Source: Opitutia bacterium UBA7441 (GTDB lineage: Bacteria > Verrucomicrobiota > Verrucomicrobiia > Opitutales > Coraliomargaritaceae). From it: DNA of 11,181 bases. The stretch lies in contig DLQD01000066.1 of assembly GCA_002480015.1 (NCBI GenBank), positions 1-11,181 of the forward strand. Reading direction: 5' to 3'. Position 1 is the first letter of the stretch. Every line of letters begins with the position of its first letter. The translations under genes were made by a program, and so were the position numbers. The notes below the pieces were generated by a model that did no database searches, had not been told where the DNA came from, and worked only from the letters and a program-made list of their open reading frames with translations. Positions 1 through 7,569 of the stretch are shown piece by piece.

Positions 1-786
1 GAACTATACCTTCGCCGCCGTCTCTTCGAACTCGTGGAAGCCCGTCTTTCCTATCGCCTCGAACTGGTTGAAGTCTTTGATGTGCGCCGCGGTTCGGGTG
101 CCGTCGAGTCTGACGGTGCTGTTAATGGCGATGGTGTGCCCAATGTCTTCCAGCGTGCGGAGGGTGAGGACCTTGTTTCGAAAGTTGGCCTGACCTTCCT
201 CCGTGATAATCGTGAGACTTTGGTTTTTACCCGTAAGGGGAATCGCTCAAGCTTAGAGTTTGAGTATGCCGGTATCGGTGGTGACGTGAATTATTACAAG
301 ATGGAAGGGCGGACGGCACATTTTGTGCCGACCTTCGACACATTGGATCAATCGCTTTCAATCGTGGCTCGCGTCGGTAGTATCAGTCCCTTTGGGAACA
401 GTAACGAAGTCCCTTTCTATGATCGCTTCTATTTGGGAGGGCCCGACAATCTCCGTGGCTTCGATTATCGTGAAGTCGGGCCTCGCGATGACGACCTCAC
501 TGCGGATGATGAGGCTGTTGGCGGCAACTCCTATTCCTTAATTTCCTTTGAGTATGGCTTCCGTATCGCGGAACCTTTAGGGCTGGTCGTTTTCTATGAT
601 TGGGGATTTGTGAATGAAAGTGATTTTGATTTCAACATGTCAGATTATGCCGATAATTGGGGGGTGGGTGCGCGTATTATGCTCATGGGCTCTCCGCTTA
701 AGCTCGATTTGGGTATTCCAATCACTTCGCCCGAAGGAACCGGCGGGGGCACTCAGTTTAATTTTTCCTTTGGCACGCGCTTTTAA
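1..786 (+). CDS. bamA: Outer membrane protein assembly factor BamA, C-terminal part (5' end outside window)
   Basis: BamA is the outer-membrane 16-strand barrel that folds and inserts other beta-barrel proteins. The frame is open from base 1, so only about 261 C-terminal residues are present, all from the barrel; the POTRA domains lie to the left. The diagnostic piece is the segment FYLGGPDNLRGFDYREVGP (about bases 424-480), which matches the conserved L6-loop motif of the Omp85 family (GG..S/N-[VL]RG[FY]-RE.GP) that sits inside the barrel. The protein ends in alternating hydrophobic residues and a terminal Phe (FNFSFGTRF), a classical beta-signal. An acidic, Gly-rich loop near bases 90-150 looks like an extracellular loop. 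The next gene, 46 bases on, is ompH, the usual bamA neighbour. TamA or another Omp85 member is possible, but the ompH-lpxD context favours BamA. Confidence 0.9.
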   Translation, partial: ELYLRRRLFELVEARLSYRLELVEVFDVRRGSGAVESDGAVNGDGVPNVFQRAEGEDLVSKVGLTFLRDNRETLVFTRKGNRSSLEFEYAGIGGDVNYYKMEGRTAHFVPTFDTLDQSLSIVARVGSISPFGNSNEVPFYDRFYLGGPDNLRGFDYREVGPRDDDLTADDEAVGGNSYSLISFEYGFRIAEPLGLVVFYDWGFVNESDFDFNMSDYADNWGVGARIMLMGSPLKLDLGIPITSPEGTGGGTQFNFSFGTRF

Positions 787-832
787 TTGTGCTCTATACC
801 TAACAACGAATTCTACTAAAAACACATATCAT

Positions 833-1375
833 ATGAAAAAATTCACTTCAGTTATTATTGTCTCTCTCTTGATCGTTAGCGGTCTTTTTGCCCAGAAATC
901 ACCGATCGTAGGTGTCGTCGATGTGGAACGTGTGCTCGGCGATTACACGGCTTTTCAAGCGGCTCTCGAAAAAGTGCGTGGCTCAGTTGCCCCCGTTGAA
1001 GAAGAAATTCAAAAGATGCAGGCCAGCATTGAAAAGATTGTAACTGATGGTCGCGCAGCAGAAACCAAGGCCAAGAATCCTGCCGCGAGCGATGAAGCTC
1101 GCGCCGAGGCTCAAGCTGAGGTGACTGCACTGCAGCAGCAACTGCAGGAGGCTCAGCAACAGTTCCAGCAATTCCGTCAACAAGCACAGGCGCTTGCACA
1201 GAGGGGCCAACAAGAGGAGCTCGCTCCTCTCCAGGAGACTGCCATTGAAGCGGTCAAGACTGTCGCAGCCGACAAGGGCATTGACTTGGTCTTGCCGAAG
1301 AAGTCTCTGATCTTCTCGTCCGACTCGCTTGAGATCTCGGATGCAGTGATTGCCGTCCTTAACGCCGCCAATTAA
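833..1375 (+). CDS. ompH: OmpH/Skp family periplasmic chaperone
   Basis: Skp/OmpH chaperones hold unfolded outer-membrane proteins in the periplasm on their way to BamA. The ATG at 833 gives 180 residues and begins a clean signal peptide: MKK, a hydrophobic core, then likely cleavage after Ala20 (LFA|Q). An upstream in-frame start at 614 would run through bamA and bury the signal peptide, so it is rejected. The mature N-terminus IVGVVDVERVLGDY fits the family pattern (ig.VD..kvl..y). Residues about 50-135 form a long Glu/Gln/Ala-rich coiled coil with many consecutive Gln codons, corresponding to the tentacle helices. The C-terminal DKGIDLVLPKKSLIFSS returns to the beta body typical of OmpH. 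No Shine-Dalgarno sequence precedes the start. An intrinsic terminator follows 21 bases after the stop. Confidence 0.92.
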   Translation: MKKFTSVIIVSLLIVSGLFAQKSPIVGVVDVERVLGDYTAFQAALEKVRGSVAPVEEEIQKMQASIEKIVTDGRAAETKAKNPAASDEARAEAQAEVTALQQQLQEAQQQFQQFRQQAQALAQRGQQEELAPLQETAIEAVKTVAADKGIDLVLPKKSLIFSSDSLEISDAVIAVLNAAN

Positions 1376-1396
1376 AGAGCTTAAACCTTATATTTT

Positions 1397-1430
1397 AAAA
1401 ACCCTGTTCTCGCCTAGGACAGGGTTTTTT
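1397..1430 (+). terminator. Rho-independent terminator after ompH
   Basis: A 10-bp stem (ACCCTGTTCT at 1401-1410 with AGGACAGGGT at 1416-1425, one T-G wobble) encloses the 5-base loop CGCCT. It is flanked by AAAA on the left and TTTTT on the right, so it can act in the + direction with a U-tract and could also work weakly in reverse. It closes the bamA-ompH transcript. It lies only 14 bases before the lpxD start, which is odd for genes usually co-transcribed. Confidence 0.88.
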
Positions 1431-1444
1431 GCTTCTTATCCCTC

Positions 1445-2497
1445 ATGGCTATAGCATACAGCACGCAGCGCATCCTCGAAATCTTAGGCAATGATTGTGA
1501 GTCGGTTGGGGCCTACGATGGTTTGATCAGTGGAATCGCCTCGCTGTCTGAGGCTATTGCGGGCGATTTGTCCTTTCTGGGGAATCCAAAGTACCGTGCC
1601 TCTGTAGCCAGATCCAAGGCTTCTATCTTACTGGTCCCACGAGACTATGAGGGGTTGCCACAGGCAGGGCAGCTTTACCTGAAGTTGGACAATCCTTCCT
1701 TCGCGCTCGCTTTGATCTGTCGAGACATCGAAGGAATGCTGCTGCCTAAGCCGCCGACAGGTATCCACCCGAGCGCAGTGATCGAAGCGGATGCCGAGAT
1801 TTCCCCAGAGGCCAGCATTGGTGCCTTCTGCTATGTTGGTTCTGGTGCAAGCGTCGGTGCAGCTGTGCTGGAGAGCCACGTCACGGTTGGTCGATCCGCT
1901 CGGATCGCCGATGGCTCGTATTTGTTTTCCAAGGCCTCTGTGGGCGATTATTGCGAGATTGGGCTTCGTAACCGATTGTTGGCAGGTTGTGTCATCGGCT
2001 CGGATGGTTACGGTTACGAATTCCTTGACGGCGCCCACCAGCGGGTGCCGCAGATTGGTAATGTCGTGACAGGCGCCGATGTCGATGTAGGTGCGAATAC
2101 TACAATCGACCGGGCGCGCTTTGGATCCACTCTAATCGGAGAGGGGACCAAAATTGATAATCAGGTGCAGATCGCTCACAACGTGCGGGTGGGGCGGCAC
2201 TGCCTGATCGTTGCCCAAGTCGGCATCAGCGGGAGTAGCGTACTCGGCGACGGAGTGATCGTCGGCGGACAAGCCGGTATTGCCGGGCATTTGAAGGTAG
2301 GGTCGGGGGCGATGATCGCGGGTGGCACCGCTGTAGTTAGCGATATCGAGGCGCAAACCAAAGTGCGCGGCTATCCGGCTATGCCCATGATGCTGTTCAA
2401 CCGGATGGCGGTCTTGCAACGAAAGTTGCCCGATCTTTTCAAAAGGTTTGATCAACTTGAAAAAAGCTTGGAGTCTCTGCAAAACCAGTCTCGGTAA
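1445..2497 (+). CDS. lpxD: UDP-3-O-(3-hydroxyacyl)glucosamine N-acyltransferase LpxD
   Basis: LpxD adds the N-linked hydroxyacyl chain to UDP-3-O-acyl-glucosamine, the third step of lipid A synthesis, in the cytoplasm. The 350 residues match the usual length (about 340-350). Residues 1-100 form the uridine-binding domain (DLSFLGNPKY; later LDNPSFALA). Residues about 105-300 are a left-handed beta helix of hexapeptide repeats ([LIV]G..). The catalytic His is expected in IDNQVQIAHNV, here His245, equivalent to E. coli His239. The conserved IGSDGYGYEF (184-193) and C-terminal RGYPAMP (308-314) are present, followed by a helical tail. ATG 1445 is the only reasonable start: the frame is closed by a TAG at 1415 and no other start codon intervenes. 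There is no Shine-Dalgarno sequence and the leader is nearly filled by the ompH terminator. The presence of lpxD implies an LPS-containing outer membrane. Confidence 0.96.
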   Translation: MAIAYSTQRILEILGNDCESVGAYDGLISGIASLSEAIAGDLSFLGNPKYRASVARSKASILLVPRDYEGLPQAGQLYLKLDNPSFALALICRDIEGMLLPKPPTGIHPSAVIEADAEISPEASIGAFCYVGSGASVGAAVLESHVTVGRSARIADGSYLFSKASVGDYCEIGLRNRLLAGCVIGSDGYGYEFLDGAHQRVPQIGNVVTGADVDVGANTTIDRARFGSTLIGEGTKIDNQVQIAHNVRVGRHCLIVAQVGISGSSVLGDGVIVGGQAGIAGHLKVGSGAMIAGGTAVVSDIEAQTKVRGYPAMPMMLFNRMAVLQRKLPDLFKRFDQLEKSLESLQNQSR

Positions 2498-2511
2498 ATG
2501 AACTCATCACT

Positions 2512-3462
2512 ATGAAAGAAAGCGCGCTCAAAATTTTCTGCGGGAACTCAAATCCTGCTCTTGCTAAAGAAATCTGTGAATATCTCGATGTGCCCCTCGG
2601 TGAAGCAGATGTCATTAGCTTCCCGGATGGCGAGAGTTTCGTTCGGATCAACGAAAATATCCGCGGCGCTGACGTGTTCATCATCCAGTCCACCTGCAAC
2701 CCAGCGAACCAGAATTTGATGGAGCTTTTCATCATGATCGACGCTGCCCGTCGCGCTTCCGCCAACCGCATCACCGCGGTGATTCCCTTTTACGGGTACG
2801 CTCGGCAGGACCGCAAAGACCAGCCGCGTGTGCCCATTACCTCGAAGTTGGTCGCCAATTTGCTCGTTTCCGCAGGCGCCAACCGTGTGCTTACTGTCGA
2901 CCTCCACGCGCAGCAGATTCAAGGCTTCTTCGATATTCCGGTCGACCATCTCTATGCTTCGCCGGTCCTGTTTCAGTATCTGAAGGATATCGAGACGAAG
3001 AACCTCACACTCTTCTCTCCCGATGTCGGTGGTATGAAAATGGCCTCTGCCTATGCGGGGATGCTCGATGTGCCACTTGGCTTTATCGCCAAGCGCCGCA
3101 CCAGCGCTGAAACCGTCGAAGCGGTTTCACTGGTCGGCGAGACTGAAGGACGCGACATCCTATTGATTGATGACATGACGGAGACGGCGGGCACGCTTTG
3201 TGCCGCCGCAAAGTTACTCAAGGAAAATGGTGCAAGAAGTGTCATGGCTGCCGTCAGTCACGGGGTTCTCAATGAGATGGGCTACAAACGTCTGGCTTCG
3301 GGCGTGATCGATCAACTCATCACAACCAACACCACCCCTGTTCAGTGCCGTGATGGTGTGCCGATTACTGTTCTCAGCGTGGCGGAGCTTCTCGGCGAAG
3401 GGATCAAACGCATCCATAATAATGCGAGTGTCACTGGCCTCTTTGATATTAAAGGTTTCTAA
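2512..3462 (+). CDS. prs: Ribose-phosphate pyrophosphokinase (PRPP synthetase)
   Basis: Prs converts ribose 5-phosphate and ATP to PRPP, the activated ribose used for purines, pyrimidines, histidine, tryptophan and NAD. The 316 residues are the normal class I length. Seen in order: SFPDGESFVRI (36-46), FYGYARQDRKD (93-103, ATP-binding loop), TVDLHAQQIQGFF (128-140, with the metal-binding His132), SPDVGGMK (169-176), AKRR (193-196, catalytic Lys194), and the PRPP-binding loop DDMTETAGT (220-228). In the E. coli enzyme this loop is DDMIDTGGT, so the acidic residue at position 224 is Glu rather than Asp. The gene starts 14 bases after lpxD with no Shine-Dalgarno sequence, and is probably co-transcribed with it. 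The small zinc-ribbon gene follows 9 bases after the stop. Confidence 0.97.
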   Translation: MKESALKIFCGNSNPALAKEICEYLDVPLGEADVISFPDGESFVRINENIRGADVFIIQSTCNPANQNLMELFIMIDAARRASANRITAVIPFYGYARQDRKDQPRVPITSKLVANLLVSAGANRVLTVDLHAQQIQGFFDIPVDHLYASPVLFQYLKDIETKNLTLFSPDVGGMKMASAYAGMLDVPLGFIAKRRTSAETVEAVSLVGETEGRDILLIDDMTETAGTLCAAAKLLKENGARSVMAAVSHGVLNEMGYKRLASGVIDQLITTNTTPVQCRDGVPITVLSVAELLGEGIKRIHNNASVTGLFDIKGF

Positions 3463-3471
3463 TCGCAGGCT

Positions 3472-3705
3472 GTGGTCGGGCTGAACGTGGATATTTTTTT
3501 TCTGCTCTATCTGGGGGCGGGATTCCTTCTGCTCTTTGGGCTCTGGTTCTATTACGATTGGCGCGACGGCCATCTCCATGAAGCGCAGCGCACAAAGGTC
3601 ATCTACCACTGTATCAAATGCAGCCAGATTTACACCGGCCCTCATCTTAGCGAAGAATGCGATTGCCCCCAATGCGGCTTTACCAATGGTCGGCTTCGCT
3701 TCTAG
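3472..3705 (+). CDS. Small membrane-anchored zinc-ribbon protein, function unknown
   Basis: I do not recognise a characterised family. The 77-residue frame begins with GTG at 3472, 9 bases after prs; a second in-frame GTG at 3487 would remove only five residues, so the exact start is uncertain. Residues about 7-27 are one strongly hydrophobic helix (IFFLLYLGAGFLLLFGLWF), followed by a short charged linker. The C-terminal half carries CxxC (Cys47, Cys50) and CxCxxC (Cys63, Cys65, Cys68), the spacing of a zinc ribbon, ending NGRLRF. The inferred topology is a single-span protein with a metal-binding knuckle, probably on the cytoplasmic side. Base composition resembles the neighbours, and the coding is clean to a TAG stop. 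Its position between prs and guaA suggests co-expression with nucleotide synthesis genes but proves no role. Confidence 0.72.
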   Translation: MVGLNVDIFFLLYLGAGFLLLFGLWFYYDWRDGHLHEAQRTKVIYHCIKCSQIYTGPHLSEECDCPQCGFTNGRLRF

Positions 3706-3720
3706 CCAAACAGTTTTTTC

Positions 3721-3746
3721 AGTTTTCAGTTGTCTAGTTTTCAGTT
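3721..3746. repeat. Two copies of an 11-base direct repeat upstream of guaA
   Basis: AGTTTTCAGTT occurs at 3721-3731 and again at 3736-3746, with GTCT between (15-base period). A partial copy (CAGTTTTTTC) precedes them. They lie in the 153-base gap between the zinc-ribbon gene and guaA. The spacing is not two exact helical turns, and I see no strong promoter elements. They may be low-complexity slippage or a regulatory repeat. Confidence 0.5.
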
Positions 3747-3858
3747 CATCTTCGTGTAACACGTATTCAATTCTACATCGTTCCGGTTCGCTTTGCGCCC
3801 GGTATTGTCGTCACTTCATTCCTCGGAACAGCGTTTCCAGTTTTTATCCTTTCCTACT

Positions 3859-5409
3859 ATGCCAGACATCATCGCAGTTCTCGACTTCGGCTCGCAATAC
3901 ACGCAAGTCATCGCCCGCCGCATCCGCGAAGCCAACGTGCTCTCACGGATCTATCCATATAATACGAAAGCCAGCGTTCTGAAGAAGGAGGGTGTTAAAG
4001 GTATCATCCTCTCGGGTGGACCGTCTTCTGTCCTGATTAAAGGATCTCCTCGCCCGGATGCTAAAGTCTTCGAGATGGGCGTCCCAATACTTGGGATATG
4101 CTACGGCGAGCAATTGATGGCGCACATGCTGGGCGGCAAGGTTGGTAAGAGTGCGCAGCGCGAGTTTGGTCACGGCACTCTTAGCATCAGCAAAAAAGGT
4201 AAGCTCTTCGCCGGCCTGCCCAAGTCACTTCGAGTTTGGAACTCCCACGGAGACCGTCTTGAAAAGCTTCCCAAGGGCTTCGAGGCCATCGCTTCGACCG
4301 AAAACTCACCCTATGCCACGATCCAGGATGCCAAACGTGAATTTTATGGGATGCAATTCCACCCGGAGGTGGCACACTCCGAGTTGGGTATGGAAGTGCT
4401 CTCCAACTTCCTCTTGAAGATTTGCAAGTGCAAGGCGGAGTGGTCGATGGCCAACTATATCGAAGAGTCTATCCGCCAAATACGCGATACGGTCGGCGAC
4501 AAACGCGTCATCCTTGGCCTGAGCGGAGGCGTCGACTCCTCTGTCGCCGCTGCGCTCATTCATCGCGCGATTGGTAAGCAACTGACCTGCGTTTTTGTTG
4601 ATAATGGCCTCCTCCGTCTCCACGAGCGCGAGCAAGTCCAGAAACTCTATGGCGATCACTTCGATCTCGATCTCCGCGTTGCTAAGAAGGCGAATCTTTT
4701 TTTAAGCCGTCTCAAAGGCGTCTCCGAACCCGAGAAGAAACGCAAGATCATCGGTAACACCTTTGTCGAAGTTTTCGACGACGAAGTTAAAAAACTCAAA
4801 AAGAAGAAAGGCAATTACGCCTTCCTTGCTCAGGGCACGCTCTATCCGGACGTGATCGAATCGGTCGCCATCGACGGCAACCCCGCCGCCCTTATTAAGA
4901 GCCACCACAATGTAGGCGGTCTGCCAAAGAAAATGAAGCTCGATTTGCTGGAGCCACTGCGCGAACTCTTCAAGGACGAAGTGCGTGAGCTCGGCTCCGA
5001 ACTCGGCCTGCCCAAAGAAGTCGTCTGGCGCCAGCCTTTTCCTGGTCCTGGCCTGGGAGTCCGTGTGATGGGGCCGATCGTTAAAAAGGACCTCGACGTC
5101 CTCCGCAAGGCCGACGCCATCCTACACGAGGAGATGATGGCCGCGGATCTCTATTATAAAGTCTGGCAGTCCTTCTGCGTCTTCCTCCCCGTTAAGACGG
5201 TCGGCGTGATGGGGGACGAGCGTACATATGAGAACGTTGTCGCCCTGCGTATCGTCGAGAGTGTCGATGCCATGACGGCCGATTGGGCGCGTGTGCCCTA
5301 CGAAGTGCTCCGGACCATTTCGAGCCGTATTATCAACGAGGTCACCGGGTGTAACCGCGTCGTCCTGGATATAAGCTCCAAGCCTCCTAGCACCATCGAG
5401 TGGGAGTAA
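3859..5409 (+). CDS. guaA: GMP synthase (glutamine-hydrolysing)
   Basis: GuaA converts XMP to GMP, using ammonia released from glutamine and adenylation of XMP by ATP. The ATG at 3859 gives 516 residues (E. coli has 525) and starts directly in the conserved IAVLDFGSQYTQVIARR; an in-frame extension back to 3793 adds 22 residues with no family resemblance. Residues 1-190 are the class I glutamine amidotransferase domain: GGPSSV (53-58), the nucleophile Cys81 in GICYGEQ, and His168 and Glu170 in FHPEV. Residues about 200-390 are the ATP pyrophosphatase domain with P-loop SGGVDSS (222-228), then TLYPDVIES. The dimerisation domain follows, with QPFPGPGLGVRVMG and the C-terminal KPPSTIEWE. The usual RHPFPGPGL reads RQPFPGPGL here. 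No Shine-Dalgarno sequence precedes the start. The 153-base gap upstream suggests its own promoter, though none is convincing. Confidence 0.97.
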   Translation: MPDIIAVLDFGSQYTQVIARRIREANVLSRIYPYNTKASVLKKEGVKGIILSGGPSSVLIKGSPRPDAKVFEMGVPILGICYGEQLMAHMLGGKVGKSAQREFGHGTLSISKKGKLFAGLPKSLRVWNSHGDRLEKLPKGFEAIASTENSPYATIQDAKREFYGMQFHPEVAHSELGMEVLSNFLLKICKCKAEWSMANYIEESIRQIRDTVGDKRVILGLSGGVDSSVAAALIHRAIGKQLTCVFVDNGLLRLHEREQVQKLYGDHFDLDLRVAKKANLFLSRLKGVSEPEKKRKIIGNTFVEVFDDEVKKLKKKKGNYAFLAQGTLYPDVIESVAIDGNPAALIKSHHNVGGLPKKMKLDLLEPLRELFKDEVRELGSELGLPKEVVWRQPFPGPGLGVRVMGPIVKKDLDVLRKADAILHEEMMAADLYYKVWQSFCVFLPVKTVGVMGDERTYENVVALRIVESVDAMTADWARVPYEVLRTISSRIINEVTGCNRVVLDISSKPPSTIEWE

Positions 5410-5451
5410 GGCGAACTTATTCCCCGAATAGTGGTCAGAGTTTATTCTAGT

Positions 5452-6180
5452 ATGAAACATTTCATTCCAATTGGCTTTTGTTTATTACTGGCTACTGCTC
5501 TCCATGCCCAAGAGCCTACCGTCAGCGATGTCATCAGCCGTGCACGGGCGACAATCGGCAACGATGCGAATCTGGATGGTCTCGTCACGCTGAGGCTCGT
5601 CGGCAGCCTTGAGCCTGCTGCCCCGGAGATGCCCTCGGCGACCTTGCTGATCATCGCACGTAAGCCAGCTTCGCAGCGCATGGAAATCAGGGTCGACGAC
5701 ATCGTCGAGACGACCATCCTTAATGGAGATAGAGGCTGCATTATTCGCTCCAACCTCAACGCAGACGCCTCTCGAATGCGTGACTTGGTGGGCATGGAAT
5801 TAGAACGTGTGCTCTACAGCACGCGTCAGTTTTTTAACTTTTATCGACCGGACTTCAAAAACGGCGAGAAAGTTAGCTTAGAAGGTATTGAAAACTGCCG
5901 CGGTCAGCGCAGCTATAAATTGCGCTACCAGTATTCCGAGGGCTTGGAAACGATCCGTTATTTTTCACTCGAGGATGACACCTTGGTTTCCACCATTACC
6001 GAAAACGGCGTCGAGAGCATCGGTGTCGGTTCGCAAATTGTGGGCGGCATCAAGTTCCCCGCTAAGATCGAATACTACGAGGGAGCACGCAAGCTACACA
6101 CTATCGTGCTGCACGAAGTGGTCGTCAACAAACCCCTTACCGCGGGCGTCTTCGCGATCCCGGAAGGGGATACACAATAA
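5452..6180 (+). CDS. Exported protein, LolA-like/outer membrane lipoprotein-sorting type (tentative)
   Basis: ATG 5452 gives 242 residues and opens a signal peptide (MKH, hydrophobic core, likely cleavage after Ala19, LHA|Q). No lipobox Cys is visible, so the product is probably soluble in the periplasm. The mature part is beta-rich with alternating polar and hydrophobic strands: TLRLVGSL, ATLLIIARKPASQRMEIRV, a basic patch, then IKFPAKIEYYEG and a C-terminal GVFAIPEG. That ending (F.IP.G) and the ARKP...R strand resemble LolA/LolB-fold proteins, which carry lipids or lipoproteins across the periplasm. Identification rests on pattern only; a DUF of the same fold is equally possible. It starts 42 bases after guaA and ends 43 bases before hisD, so it may belong to the same transcript. 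It is not a known histidine or purine gene. Confidence 0.7.
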   Translation: MKHFIPIGFCLLLATALHAQEPTVSDVISRARATIGNDANLDGLVTLRLVGSLEPAAPEMPSATLLIIARKPASQRMEIRVDDIVETTILNGDRGCIIRSNLNADASRMRDLVGMELERVLYSTRQFFNFYRPDFKNGEKVSLEGIENCRGQRSYKLRYQYSEGLETIRYFSLEDDTLVSTITENGVESIGVGSQIVGGIKFPAKIEYYEGARKLHTIVLHEVVVNKPLTAGVFAIPEGDTQ

Positions 6181-6223
6181 GGTGCCTCTGAAGTGTCCAA
6201 GGATGTAAACCTGAATCTGAATT

Positions 6224-7519
6224 ATGCAAAAGATCAAATTGTCCGAGTCTCTGAAATTTCAAAATGCTCTGCGCTCTTTCTGTGAACAGGCAATTGTATC
6301 CGGGGATGTCAGTGATGTGGTCACCGGCGTCCTGGCCGATGTGCGTCTGCGCGGCGACAGCGCCGTTCTGCAATACACCGAGAAATTCGACCGTGCCCGG
6401 TTGACTGCTCAGGATATGCGTGTGTCACCCGAAGCGATCAAAGCCTCTGTAAAAACCCTCAGCGCCGCGGATCGCAGGGCGATCCGCGAGTCGATTGCCC
6501 TCGTTAAGGACTTCCACAAAAAGACTCTGCCGAAAGACTGGAAGGCAAAAAACGCGCAGGGCGGCATTGTCGGTGAGCGCTTTTACCCGATCCAGCGGGT
6601 CGGTCTCTATATCCCTGGAGGCAATGTGCCGCTCGTTTCGACCGTCGTCATGACCGCCGTGCTTGCCAAGCTCGTTAAATGTCCCCAGATCGCGGTTTGT
6701 ACGCCTCCTGATGCCGATGGCAACATTGCCGCGGGTATGCTCGCGGCACTGTCCATGATCGGGATAGAGGAAGTCTACAAAGTCGGCGGCGTCCAAGCCG
6801 TCGGCGCCATGGCTTATGGCACGAAGACCATTCCCGCCGTCGATAAAATCTTTGGCCCTGGCAACGCCTTCGTCATGGAGGCCAAGCGTCAGGTGCTTGG
6901 CACGGTCGGCATCGACCTTCTGCCCGGCCCCAGCGAGGTCATGATCATCGCCGACTCTGGTGCCAACCCGCGCCACGTAGCCGCCGATCTACTCGCCCAA
7001 GCCGAGCACGGCAGTGGTAAAGAGATCATCTACCTCGCTACCACAAGTCAGGTGCTCCTGGCTAAGATCGAAAAAGCTCTTGGCCAACTCTTGCCCTCCC
7101 TCAGCCACGCCGACAAGTGCGCCAAGGTGCTTAAAGACCGCTGCCTCGCCGTGACCTGTAAAAACCTCGCTCAAGCCGCCGAAGTCGCCAACTACATCGC
7201 ACCCGAGCACTTGGAGCTCCAAGTCGCCGACAAGTCGATCGAGTCGTTGAGCCGGCAAATTACCACCGCTGGGGCCATCCTTCAGGGCTATATGACGCCC
7301 ACCGTGCTCGGTGATTTTACCGCCGGTCCCAGCCATACGCTCCCGACTGGGCGTGCTGGCCGCTTCTTCAGTGGCCTTCAGGCCACCGACTTCATGCGCC
7401 GCTCCAGCACCGTGCGCTACGACGCTAAGAGCCTCGGCAAAGCCTCAGTTGTCGTCGAAACTTTTGCCCGCCTCGAACAGCTCGACGCCCACGGTAAGTC
7501 GCTCACGATCCGCTTATAG
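6224..7519 (+). CDS. hisD: Histidinol dehydrogenase
   Basis: HisD oxidises L-histidinol to L-histidine in two NAD-dependent steps, the last stage of the pathway. The 431 residues are the standard length. All functional residues appear: the nucleotide-fold segment with GLYIPGGNVPL (127-137), GPGNAFVMEAKR (211-222), GIDLLPGPSEV (229-239), zinc ligands Gln259 and His262 (AQAEHG), catalytic Glu328-His329 (APEHL), zinc ligand Asp364 (GDFTAGPSH), GR.FSGL, and the final zinc ligand His423 (DAHGKS). These align with E. coli Q259, H262, E326, H327, D360 and H419. The AAGG-type purine stretch at about 6199 is too far from the ATG to serve as a Shine-Dalgarno sequence. It is separated from hisC-hisB by an oppositely oriented nucleotidyltransferase gene. 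Confidence 0.97.
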   Translation: MQKIKLSESLKFQNALRSFCEQAIVSGDVSDVVTGVLADVRLRGDSAVLQYTEKFDRARLTAQDMRVSPEAIKASVKTLSAADRRAIRESIALVKDFHKKTLPKDWKAKNAQGGIVGERFYPIQRVGLYIPGGNVPLVSTVVMTAVLAKLVKCPQIAVCTPPDADGNIAAGMLAALSMIGIEEVYKVGGVQAVGAMAYGTKTIPAVDKIFGPGNAFVMEAKRQVLGTVGIDLLPGPSEVMIIADSGANPRHVAADLLAQAEHGSGKEIIYLATTSQVLLAKIEKALGQLLPSLSHADKCAKVLKDRCLAVTCKNLAQAAEVANYIAPEHLELQVADKSIESLSRQITTAGAILQGYMTPTVLGDFTAGPSHTLPTGRAGRFFSGLQATDFMRRSSTVRYDAKSLGKASVVVETFARLEQLDAHGKSLTIRL

Positions 7520-7552
7520 AAGGAATCGGCTGACTGCGTAGGAGCTCAGTGG

Positions 7553-7569
7553 GCTTACGCCCCGTAAGC
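7553..7569. terminator. Possible hairpin between the convergent hisD and nucleotidyltransferase genes
   Basis: GCTTACG (7553-7559) and CGTAAGC (7563-7569) form a perfect 7-bp stem around a CCC loop, overlapping the stop codon of the - strand gene. It sits where two transcripts converge, so a bidirectional terminator would make sense, but there is no T-run on either side. Treat it as a candidate only. Confidence 0.3.

Noticed and set aside
614..832. N-terminal extension of OmpH
   Set aside because: It overlaps bamA in another frame and would bury a clear signal peptide that begins at 833.
1628..2038. 136-residue - strand frame inside lpxD, and similar long shadows inside prs, guaA and hisD
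   Set aside because: They lie antisense to well-identified genes and show arbitrary composition with no recognisable motifs.
3793..3858. N-terminal extension of GuaA by 22 residues
   Set aside because: No family resemblance; the conserved glutamine amidotransferase start follows the ATG at 3859 directly.
5431..5451. Earlier GTG start for the LolA-like protein
   Set aside because: It would add seven residues before the Met-Lys-His start of a well-formed signal peptide and has no ribosome binding site.
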